Shown: positions 50,801 through 59,973 of the stretch, piece after piece | How the letters are laid out: the number at the start of each line of letters is the position of its first letter | Position numbering within the stretch: position 1 is the stretch's first letter | Assembly (NCBI RefSeq): GCF_001949145.1 | Contig: NW_019091426.1 | Span: forward strand, 585,436-645,408 | Source of the DNA: Acanthaster planci | Taxonomy: Eukaryota > Echinodermata > Asteroidea > Valvatida > Acanthasteridae | Reading direction: 5' to 3' | Length of the DNA: 59,973 nucleotides | Made by a program: the position numbers and the translations under genes | The notes under the pieces: generated by a model | Databases searched by the model: none | What the model saw: the letters and a program-made list of their open reading frames with translations, nothing else | Told to the model about the DNA's origin: nothing

Positions 50801-53800
50801 GTCACACCCCTCAGAGGAAAAACACGATGCAACGCCCCCAATTGGCCAACAAGTCCAAGTTTGCGTGCATGTCACATCTTATGCGGGCTACAGTTATATT
50901 GTGCGACACTTTTAGGGGATTTTTAGTGTAACGGCGTTGCCGTTATTATTGCGTACCAGTGAATCTTTAGACACGAAATTTATCGTCCACGTGCCCACAT
51001 ATTGAGTTGGCACTCGAGTCCCGACTTGTAACAAGTTTTTTAAAATGTCCTTTGCCAAATTTATGCTATTTTAATTTTTCAAGTTTTTATCTAGTTTTTT
51101 CCCCTTCATGTTAAATGATGTGCAAAAATGAAAAATGAAACAGCAATAATTGGAATACAAACCGAAGCTGAGATGATTGCCTATTGTAAATCGTTTTCGA
51201 AGTAGTATACTCCGCTCGAGAAGGATCCATCAGAAGTTAGAATGATCCAGTTTTTGGCGACTGAGATTTTGGCTTTGTCACATTTCGTTGAGATGGAGCC
51301 AAAGTTAATTACTTTATTCGGGGTTACACGGTGGGCGAAACATCCACAGAATAATAATTATATTGAAATTAGTAGTATTGTTAATTGTGACTGTGAAATA
51401 CCACTTTTCCATTTTTGGATGGGTGAAGCACTCCGAGATTTGAAAAGGGTATTCTGTCTGATCTGTTTTTGGATCACCAGACAGTCGTAGACGCGAAAGG
51501 AAATCCGTCAAAGCCATGTGAATCTGACTGGTCACAAACGGTCGAGTAGTCATCGGTGCAAGTTTAGACCCGCAGCTTTAAAAATACCCGAGAAATAATC
51601 CGCTTTTTTTCACAAGGTGAATCAGTGGGCGTTGGGCTTTCCTCTTTAGCTGGCTCCAAAGTCCTAAAGACCGACATCCTGAGGCGTCCTTGTCACGTTG
51701 GAATGCATCATGCGTTGCATGCCGGGTCTGATGCAGGCAGCAAAATGTCATACATCCTCACTCAATTTGGGGCGTGACTACGCCCCTTAGGGAATGAAAA
51801 CGAAACAAAGAAATGTATTTTAAGATATATGTGAAAGGTCCTTATTCCGCGGACACTGTTAACATCCTAAAAGCATCTTATGGGCATTAAAAATTGGCTT
51901 TAAGGATGTGTTATTCAAACCCATTGTTCTATTCGTAAAAGGATCCCCGCCCTAATAGACGCAAGACATGGGCGATAATGTTCTGCGCCCTGTAAGTCCC
52001 ATTGTGAGTTGTCCAGCACTCTCTTTAAATTCGCGACGATTTGGCCTGAAAAAGCGCCGTCGCCGAAATTCCGATCGCTTTTCAGTGTTGAATTGTTTGA
52101 ATTGTTGTTTTCACTTCTGGGCAGGATATTTGATATATTCTTCAGTGAAAGTTAGAGACTGAAAGAAGGGGAACGTGCGGAAAGTATTATAGTGACAAAC
52201 TTAAAACTGTTCCTATAGTTGTCAAGTAAGTTTTTTATCCATTTGTCGCGAATATATACTTATTATGTATACATGTATATGGTTTTTATAGGGACTGTAA
52301 ATTACCTTTGCATAGTCTATGTTGTTTTGCTTTGAAGAAAATAAGACCAGGCAGGGACTGTGTGTAATTGTATTAGTTTAGTTCAATTGTAATAAAAGAA
52401 GATTTCAGATTTTAATAATCAGTATTCTGTCCATAATATAATGGTTCTGTCGGCCGGCCGAAAAAGTTTATAAGACAGTCGATCAAAAATGAGACTTGTT
52501 ACCACAAAATGAGGTGAAAGTCGGAATTTTCAATAATTGAGATATCGGTATTTTTGATTTCAGCAGAAAGTAAAGGGTAAAAGTATAAGGTAACAATGTG
52601 ACATTATTCTGCCAGCTTTGAATAAATGAATAATACTGTCAGCAAAATTGCTGAGAAAATGACATTTTTCGATATATGATCCTGCGAAAAATTTGGAACT
52701 AAACAGGAGACGGGTTACTCTTTCCAAATATTACAAAACCCAAAAATTTACCTCCACCTCAATATGACATTGAATATATTCAAGATAGGAAACAGCGGGA
52801 TGCGACTTTACTCTCATTTTGTCGTGACAGGTCACAAATTTTAAGAAGATTGTTTTCACACTGGTTTTCAAATTTAGTTCACAATCATCGACATATTTCT
52901 TCGGTGCTACCTGTATGTGACCCGCAAACACAAACGTCAAAATTGAATGCGATCTTTACTTCGTGGAAAAAAGGGAATCATTGTTTTGGCGAATTCAGTT
53001 TGCGTTCTTTTATCGACAAAGGGCCACCTGTTGGAGAATTCACACTCTAACAATTGTAGCATCGCTTATTTCCTTGGCTGAATAAACCTGAACTCCGACT
53101 CCGGAAGTCTTTTATCTTTCTCAGCGCATGTGATCCCAAATTTTTTGGATGTTTTCCATCATTGTTCCACGGCAACGGGGCCTTCGTGGGCTTGAGTCAT
53201 CGGCTCCCGCCTGTGCACGGTCGATCGCGCAGCGATTCCCCGGACCGTGGGTGTTCTAAACTCGGTGCGATCCCGAGTCCGCGGGGGTGGCAGTCACATC
53301 GTTGAGTTAACCCGGCTTGAAAGATTTAAGCGTTATTTTGCTATCCAAGACTGTCGACATGTCAAGCTAGAGGTTTGTGGAAGTCATTAATTAACTAAAA
53401 TACAAGCTCTGAGTCTGAGAGTTTGCCCTAACAATAAGACCCGCGCCTGTGTAGAACATAACTTCCGACCTTGGGAATAAGTTAACAACGGATTGGAACT
53501 CTGCAGGTAGACTTGAAAACACTGGCAGTCGTCCAACATTTTCCTTTCCAAAGCATGATTATACTAATGGATTAAAATTCTACGAAAGTATAGAATTACT
53601 CTCGGAGTGGAATGTTTCGAAACCTACTCGCGCAGGATAGTGTGTACCATATGAATTTGTAGCATGGCGTGTCGCATATAATAAGTCGCGGTATAGTCGT
53701 TCAGCTTGAACCTTTTGATGAGTGGCAAGCCGCATTCTTTGAAGTTACCAATTATCACTTTTATCCTACAATACATTCTTGCGAAATGAACTTGACTGTT

Positions 53801-56800
53801 CGTGCGTAAAATAGCCCTCAAGGTTTCGCAATCTGCGACTCAGAAAATCTCGGTAGGCCTACTTGCGAACTTCTTTTCTGTATAGTCGGAGGGTCCTGGT
53901 GGCGTGTTACTACGAAAATGTGAAATGTCCGAGAAGGTGTGTCTTGAAGAAAGGCAACCAGTTTAATTACCCAAAACATCATCCATTTCGTGACATCAGA
54001 CGGTATTTCAACGGTGATCCCATAAGACCATCTGTAAAACGGTGATGAATTATTTGCGCACCGCGGTAAGGTGAGTGGCAGCGTCGCAGTGTTCGTCCCG
54101 CGGGGTGATTGTCTCTCTATTCTCGGAAAACTGCGTTGGCAGCGCCACTTAACCTGACAACGACAAAGGATAAGCCGTTGCATCCGTTCTGTCGTTGTGT
54201 GATAATTATCACGCTTGAAAATTGGGTCGATGTCAGATCCATGGACATTGTTGCAAGGGTCTACGTTTCTGACGATTGGTACTTTGTGCTGCCACAGCAA
54301 CTGCATGTACATGTACATGAAATCATACAACTGTCGTTAAAATTGTGCGACCAAGCGAGGAAGTACGCGCATCCAGGCGCCATTTTTAAATTCAACCATG
54401 TACAACTGTCCCCGCCGATATCATGGAGTTGTGACAAGGTTTTACATGTATGTTTCGGTGGGCGTTGAAAAAGTTTCATTAAACGTGAACAGAACCAAAG
54501 GCCGCTACTTTTACCTTCTGTCAAATACGACGAATCGCCAAAACGAACATCTGCAACTAGCAACAAGTCAAACGGTTAGTTGGGTTCCACTGCCAAAACA
54601 CATCCATGATGCACGGTTTTACCTACTGCCACCCAAGGACCAGTGCGTGCGTCTCAGGGAGGGATGGGCTCTGTCCCATCGTCTCACAAACCTAGGGGAC
54701 AACAAATTTTTTGTCCGGCTTCGAAGTTCGAAGTGATTCTCTGTCATCATGAAAAGATGAAATTCGTGGACAGTTGCCAGATCTTTTGATTGATCTATGA
54801 AGTCACCGGTGGGTGGGGGGGGTTACATGTAGTGTATAGGTTTTCTCAGTGGGTGAGACACGAACGCGTGGTTTGAAGCAAGAGACTGTCTAGGATGTGG
54901 GTTCGCACCGCACGCACCAAATGCGGCGATTCACACCGCTGTTAATAAGTTGGGACGGGGGTTGGGTTTTCGTGATGGGCATGACATTTGAGACGACTCG
55001 CCCTCCCTCGAGACCCTTTTGATTGGCCGCTGAAAAAAGGACATCCCGCCTTTTTCTGCAACCTGTCTAGTCGCTATCGGTTTGGGTCGTTTGTCTATCA
55101 GCATGCGTGTTAATGGGTGGTACAGCACAGGCCCACGGTGTCTGATAAACGTCAGTGAGGTACTCAGAAAAAAAATAAGTCGCTTTGTAAAAAAAAAATA
55201 GCCTGCATCTCAATATTTTCAGTATTTTTTAACTTGAAAACCCGTTTGTTTGACTGTTTTGAAGAACCATAGCGTTACTGCATGTAGATTCGGAATTTCG
55301 TCTGCGTGGCTGTGGGTGGGGGGGATTCCACAGCAGGCCGAGACCTACTCTTCAGAAATCATCTTCATTACAGAAGTTCTCGTCTCCTGTACGTTCTTAA
55401 ACATACACTGTCTTACTTTCATGGAGTTTATGCATTCAGAAATTCCGAAGATTCGGTCGTGTGTCGGGCAGTTCTCCACCCAGAGACGCTAATGTTGGTT
55501 TTCCCTTAGTGTTTTCTTTCTAACTGAACATGCAACAATCTCGGGTTTTTTTTAGTTAAAGAGAAATTGAATCAGGAAATCTAAGGTGAGCGGAAGCATT
55601 CCTTACAACCAGCATGGTTCCCCCCCCCCGAAAGCGAATATGTCTACACTCCATTAAAGTCTGACATTTGTAGATGTGGCATTTTTAAAAGTCCAGTGTG
55701 GTTTTGAGTCTTCCCGAAACTTAAAAAAATCGTCAGATTTGGCTCCATATCTTATGGCAGTTTATCAGTTTGTGTTCCATACAGTCAAAGTGAAACTGCC
55801 TGTGGGCTACTTAATATCCACTTTGTTTTACAATATAGACATGTTATATACATTAAATCTATGTACAGTATATATACTTTAAATATACCGTTAAAGATCT
55901 CTTAATTTAAATAACACTGTAGGGCCTATAATTTATATAAAGTGTCCATTAGATTGTCAAACTTTCCCAGAAAACTGCTTCATTCCCGTTAAATTATATC
56001 TGGGGTTATTTAGGCCTTATCTTGAATGCACACCTTATACCGTTCGGGAGAAAAATGGTTTTACTTTCCATCCACCTTGAGGTTCTGCTACACGTTGCAA
56101 ACAAACTAAACTACTTTTTCCCCTGGTCTGTAATAACCTTTGACCCACTTTTCGGTTGTTGAACCCGGGTGAGGACAATAGGAGAACCAGCAAAACAACT
56201 TTAGCGGTCACAGTGCAGTATTGTCTCTACAGTTGTGAGTTATGCCACACCGGGACACCGCAAGCAAACCTTTCAAGAAATTTCCTGGAAACTCGTCAAC
56301 TCTCCGACCACCGAATGGCCTCTAGAAAGTGTGGTAGCCAACCTTCTTTTAACCCGTTGTGCCACAACATCGAGCGAGCTGATCCTGCACCACACCAAAA
56401 TAGTGGTTGACAAATGTAACCGCGAAGGCCAAATGGCGATTTTTCCTTGCAAGCGTCGCATTACACATCGCTGACACGGTGATAATTTTCATATGTTCAA
56501 GACATGTTTTATTTGACACTTTAAATTTGAATCGCTGTTTGCAACTTTAGGCAAGTTCTTTATTAAAAAGAAACTACCCCATGGGTATTTTTCAAGGAAT
56601 TGGAAGCACCATCTTTCAAGTCTTACAGTTTATAAGCGCTTTACTACCACCTCCATTGGAGGTGCACGGCTGGGAAAATTGCTCTACGTGTGTAAAAATT
56701 GACAATCTGTTTAGAATAACATTGCATCCCCCCCGGACTCAAAACTTCAATTCTGCGCTGAATGACATAGGGAGGAGGTACGCCGTCCCAGTTAATATTT

Positions 56801-57154
56801 AACTTTCATTCATGCGCCCTTGTGCCCTCTGTGCTCCTGTAGTAGAGACAATAAACTTTGTACAGTTACATCGCCGGAGACGAGCACAGTAGAACGGTAG
56901 GGAAACACGTAGAGCGACCGCTGCACCGATCCCCAGGTTGCATGCTATATAATATAAACAACACAAGTCTTTACAAGCTGGTTGTGAATTTTCATGGATC
57001 GTAAACCTTGACTAAAATACATCATATAGTTTCTTCATTATCCGTTTTCTCTTCTTGTCTTAACCCGACCCAGGCGCGGAGGAGAGGTCAGCCAAGCCCT
57101 GCGAGTACCAGCGGCAGTAGTGGTGGGACCAACAGCAGTGGTGAAGGTTGCTGA
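32895..57154 (+). CDS. CBFB: Core-binding factor subunit beta
   Basis: Six coding exons: 32895-32972, 34051-34137, 36142-36267, 48093-48209, 48763-48882 and 57074-57154 (stop 57152-57154). They total 609 nt, or 202 aa (human about 182-187). CBF-beta does not bind DNA; it binds the Runt domain of RUNX proteins, raising their DNA affinity and stability. Conserved blocks are MPRVVPDQRAKFEND, GFRDRSHEERQVRFQ, TREYVDFDREIGR, RFILNGVCVV and WVDLQRLDGIGYVEFDE. Asn 107 corresponds to human Asn 104 at the RUNX interface. Exon 5 is a charged helix (LMEFEERQRIQREELERQ). Exon 6 begins ARRRGQPSPAS and ends in a Ser/Gly tail, matching the human ARRQQDPSP end. The start ATG has A at -3. All introns are phase 0. 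Human Trp 110 is replaced by Cys 113. Reading on from exon 5 would end at 48918. Confidence 0.95.
32973..34050 (+). other. CBFB: CBFB intron 1
   Basis: A GTAAGC donor and a T-rich TTTTTTTGCAG acceptor bound it. It carries a perfect 22-bp palindrome at 33885-33906 (GAGGGC, then ATGC repeats, then GCCCTC). The ORF at 33262-33678 has no recognisable domain and is taken as chance. Confidence 0.8.
34138..36141 (+). other. CBFB: CBFB intron 2
   Basis: The GTAAGT donor and CACTCTTCAG acceptor are clear. The 2 kb is AT-rich with a C run near 34171. I see no coding, RNA or mobile sequence in it. Confidence 0.7.
36268..48092 (+). other. CBFB: CBFB intron 3 (11.8 kb)
   Basis: Bounded by a GTAAGT donor and a TCGTCATTACAG acceptor. 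It contains an 11-bp perfect hairpin at 38067-38097, the GAGTG foldback at 44051-44236, paired ACCACA words at 45358-45372, the palindrome TAGGCCTAGGCCTA at 45572-45585, and a CpG-rich island at 47120-47240. ORFs up to 161 codons occur on both strands without recognisable domains. A large first-half intron is a plausible home for enhancers, but none is proven. Confidence 0.7.
44051..44236. mobile_element. Foldback with repeated GAGTG motif
   Basis: The left end CAAAGGAGTGAAAAACCACT and the complement of the right end, CAAAAGAGTGAAACCCCACT, match closely over about 30 bp. Inside, GAGTGG and CACTC recur in alternate orientation. It is non-coding and looks like a MITE. No target duplication is visible. 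Confidence 0.6.
48883..57073 (+). other. CBFB: CBFB intron 5 (8.2 kb)
   Basis: Bounded by a GTAGGG donor and a TTAACCCGACCCAG acceptor. It contains a CpG-rich patch at 53160-53300, a tRNA-like stretch at 54844-54920 and a 16-bp palindrome of CATGTA words at 54304-54319. ORFs at 53818-54330 (-), 54109-54468 and 54398-54736 (+) show no domain I recognise. Confidence 0.7.
54844..54920 (+). repeat. tRNA-like sequence
   Basis: CTCAGTGGGTGAGACACG resembles a box A region, and GTGGGTTCGCACCGC a box B, at a tRNA-like spacing. The acceptor arms do not pair convincingly, so a SINE head or degenerate tRNA copy is more likely than a gene. Confidence 0.35.
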
Positions 57155-58220
57155 AACCAGGGAGGATATTGATAGGACTCTTGTTAAGGGACTGAGGAAA
57201 AAATGGCGGGAAAGGATGAGACATTTATTTTCCTGTCCAGAATGTGAGCTTAAAGAGCAAACAGGAAAAGAAGATTTTTCTCGTAAATGCGTCACGGTTC
57301 ATCTACAGCTGGTCTGTGCTGGAAAATATTTCGGACTTAAGTTAGTTCACGGAGTTGTTTTTGAAACGGAAACTAAACGTAAGCCCACATTTTTTTTCGA
57401 AAACTGGATGTGGCAAACTTTTCATGAAAACTTATTTCAGTTTTCCGAACGAGTGGGGCAAAATGATCAAAGTATCTAACCACGATGGGATTGGACAAGG
57501 CCCAATCATGTATACATACATACAGATCATTGAGTGTGAGCGAATTTTTTATTCCTTCATGGTGTGACAGCGTTTCATGCGGACATAATTCGCCTTGCCA
57601 AGAACTTTGCGACATGTCCCATGAGGTACACATTAAAGTCTACAAAATGAGAACAAAAAATTGAAAAAAAAAGAAGAATGTGCCGTGGACTGAAGACACT
57701 TTAAATCAAGAACGTAAAGTTTATGCAAGTCTTGAGCTCATCTTTAGAGTTACTTTCTTAAAATGTGTTTATTATTGAAATTCTGGGTTTCTTATAGAGT
57801 CGAAATGGTTTAAAAACAAAACTCGTATATTTTTGCTAGGTTTGATATGCTCCACCGTTATTGATCGTGATGCAAATGTATTAATGCTATTTATTATGTA
57901 ATTAATGTGTGATCCGGCGCGTTACAAGTTATTTAAAACGTGTCACACCCGACAACTTACTTTTTATGCAAATCGGCTTTGTTACAATCCATGTCTCCAT
58001 GCTTTAGGATTCATTTTTTCTTTCGAAATTTCATTTTTGACCCGTTAGACCCGAGCTGTTCCATTTTCTGATATGGGAATACAAAATTGTCCAGAGTTAT
58101 GGCAAAGGTTCGGACTGTTTGCCCGTGGTTGTTGGCCAGGCGTTAAATATTTCAAACAGATAATACAGCTTGCGAGGCAGCCGAGACGCGACGAAGCCGA
58201 CATTAAGGTCGAGTTCCGGC

Positions 58221-58664
58221 GGCTTGTTCTTGACACGGGTGTCGTGCTCTCGCGCTCGAACGGCGGGAACACGACTCAAGAACACTGTTCTCGGAACAGG
58301 ATCACACACCACCTCCTCGTCAGGGTTAAATTAAAGGAACACACGGAAAAACTCGTGAGACTTTGATTTTTGAACAGCTGCAAAAAGTAGAGAGATGGCT
58401 TCCAAAGCCATCGACAATGGGAAGTTTTGCAAAATTAACATTAATTATTTTCCGTAACACAGAAATGAATGTTCCCGTTTATATAGAAAAGAATTCAGCC
58501 CATCCAAACATTAACTCTCGAATAACGTAGCCTACATGGACGCCGCCATGTTGCATGTTGCTTGTCACTAACTACCAGCGATAACCGGTTGTTTGTTCCC
58601 GGCGTTCGAGCAGCCGACCCACGAACAACAAATCGAGCTGTTCGTGAACATACGGGAACAAGCC
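58221..58664. repeat. Diverged inverted repeat around TGTTCCCG
   Basis: GCTCGAACGGCGGGAACA (58254-58271) faces TGTTCCCGGCGTTCGAGC (58594-58611). GGCTTGTTC at the left and GGGAACAAGCC at the right bound the pair. The right part is itself a hairpin (58593-58662). It may be a decayed foldback element. Confidence 0.45.
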
Positions 58665-58871
58665 ACCCGAACTCGGCCTTTAAATACGCTAGTCAAACTA
58701 GTTACATTTTAACAGCTGAGGGCGGTATTCAGGAATTGTGGACTCCTCCGGTCCCAGCCACATTAATTTGAAGTGACCTAGCCTGAGTAGAACTTAGTCA
58801 AACGCGCTTTCGGAATTAGATGCTGCATTTTTATGTGTCAAGGTTTGCTAATAAGCCCTTTTAAAAAACAG

Positions 58872-59060
58872 CAGTGGCGTAACTAGTGTACATTTTGCAG
58901 GGGAGGGAGACATTCGGGGGCCTCATTTTTTGGAGAGAGACACTCGATGGGTTCGGTCACGGTTGAAACACTATTTTCGGCAGTTTTCTCTAATTTTTTG
59001 AAGGGGGGGGGTACAGGAGCATAGGCCTGGGGACCTTGCCCCTACCCCCTGGATAGGTTG
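58872..59060. mobile_element. One-ended hAT-like MITE fragment
   Basis: CAGTGGCGTAACTAG at 58872 matches the terminal repeat of the complete element at 18435 (CAGTGGCGTAGCCA) and is followed by G-rich sequence of the same style. A similar end, CAATGGTGTAACTAGGG, lies at 5454. No partner end or target duplication was found, so the right limit is a guess. Confidence 0.4.
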
Positions 59061-59589
59061 TGAATACAAATGTCCTGTCTTACCCAATCGGACAAAGTCC
59101 GTCACATAATATATGTACTGTGAAAATGATCAAAATGTAAGAGAAAATTCCCGGCATTTTGCGTGACCTTTGTGCAGTGTTTCGGGTGTATTTATCTTCT
59201 TTTTCCCCCTTTTTTTTTAGAACTGAACCAAGTGTAATTAAATGCGAAGAAATTAAAGCATCAATTTCATTTCTTCGCCGTATTTGTATGTGTTCTTGTT
59301 TCTATACATGATCCATCCTATAAGAGTGCAAACTTTTAAATGTATGTTAACTGAGAAAAATGAACCATCATATACTTATAAAAGATTTTGAATGGGTCAA
59401 ATAAACTAGAACTTTTGAAGTTAGCACTGGCTCTGTTTTTACCTTTTGTATATTTTGTTTACCTAAGTTCTTTCTGTTGTACGATAAAATGTTCACACTG
59501 TCTCTAGGCGAATTTTTATAATGTGGTTGAAAACGGACTGGTCGCATAATCCTTTCATTCTCGTATCCCCTTAGGCCTAATGTCTTTAA

Positions 59590-59700
59590 ACAAGGACCAT
59601 TTTTTCGACTCGTTGCTCGATTTTCTCTGGTAATTTGTGCACAAAATACATTCTGTGCATCTGGCATCTGGATAAAAAATGGTCGACAAATGGTCCTTGT
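59590..59700. repeat. Hairpin repeat, 111 bp
   Basis: ACAAGGACCATTTTTTCGAC at the left and the complement of ACAAGGACCATTTGTCGACC at the right form terminal inverted repeats of about 19 bp around a 70-bp loop. Confidence 0.65.
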
Positions 59701-59973
59701 CAAACTTTCCTTGTATTTCCCAAGGCATTTGTCAGACAAACACCGGTTCTTTATAGGCCTATGTAATATATGCCTAGTGCCTACATAACATACGGTACAT
59801 ATGCTCAGATTTGTTGAACCTTCATTGTCCAGGTTCGCCCCTTTTCTTCATTAACGGGAATTAAATCTGGACCCTACGATTCATTCGCCACGCCCACTTT
59901 CACTGCATTATCCGGATATACCGGTAGCGCGAGTCCCCCCCCCCACACACATTACGTAGAGTTTACGTGCCGC

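Larger units (their letters stand above)
57155..59973. other. Downstream of CBFB, no gene seen
   Basis: This probably includes the CBFB 3' UTR; an AATAAA at 59400-59405 is one possible signal. Foldbacks lie at 58221-58664 and 59590-59700, and a hAT-like terminus at 58872. No conserved coding sequence was recognised up to the window end. Confidence 0.5.

Noticed and set aside
53818-54330. 170-codon minus-strand ORF in CBFB intron 5
   Set aside because: Longest ORF in the window, but no domain is seen and both strands are open here; no homology I can name.
54109-54736. Two overlapping plus-strand ORFs in CBFB intron 5
   Set aside because: No recognised family and no supporting splice sites that link them; likely chance in a GC-richer patch.
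59368-59739. 123-codon minus-strand ORF at the window end
   Set aside because: It runs through the 59590-59700 hairpin repeat and has no recognised domain.
1-59973. CRISPR array, operon, phage or prokaryotic defence system
   Set aside because: All coding sequence is split by GT-AG introns and no spaced direct repeats were seen; this is animal DNA.

Overview
This is a piece of animal nuclear genome. It is intron-rich, holds four conserved metazoan genes with GT-AG introns, and has no prokaryotic features. The proteins are deuterostome-like. Frequent TAGGCCTA and TACATGTA words, long G or C runs, and many short foldback elements suggest a marine invertebrate deuterostome. My best guess is an echinoderm, perhaps a sea star; this is inference, since no search was run.

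Layout: (1) 991-6679, + strand: eight exons of a leucine-rich-repeat gene most like LRRC69; its 5' exons lie before the window or were not found. (2) 8134-16341, - strand: a complete FEN1 flap endonuclease gene with 11 coding exons and 379 aa. It converges on the LRR gene. (3) 17897-29609, + strand: a complete PIGN gene (GPI ethanolamine phosphate transferase 1) with 17 coding exons and 930 aa. It is head-to-head with FEN1, with about 1.56 kb between the start codons. (4) 32895-57154, + strand: a complete CBFB gene (the RUNX partner) with six coding exons, 202 aa, and introns of up to 11.8 kb. The last 2.8 kb shows no gene I recognise.

The reading frame closes exactly across every splice junction. 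The two complete enzymes match the human length to within one residue, and all seven FEN1 catalytic acidic residues keep human numbering. The genes do not form an operon or pathway: DNA replication and repair (FEN1), GPI-anchor synthesis in the ER (PIGN), transcription (CBFB) and an LRR protein of unknown role are simply neighbours. The FEN1 promoter side carries a consensus E2F site about 110 bp upstream of the ATG.

The rest is intronic or intergenic DNA rich in small mobile elements. These include a hAT-type MITE with a near-perfect 8-bp target duplication, a Tc1/mariner-type MITE flanked by TA, several long foldbacks, a decayed LINE ORF C-terminus, tRNA-derived SINE pieces, and a hammerhead-like core next to a histone-type stem-loop. 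I see no clear new multi-gene system. The most unusual items are that hammerhead-like/stem-loop motif, the compound palindrome in a PIGN intron, and the intron-rich FEN1.
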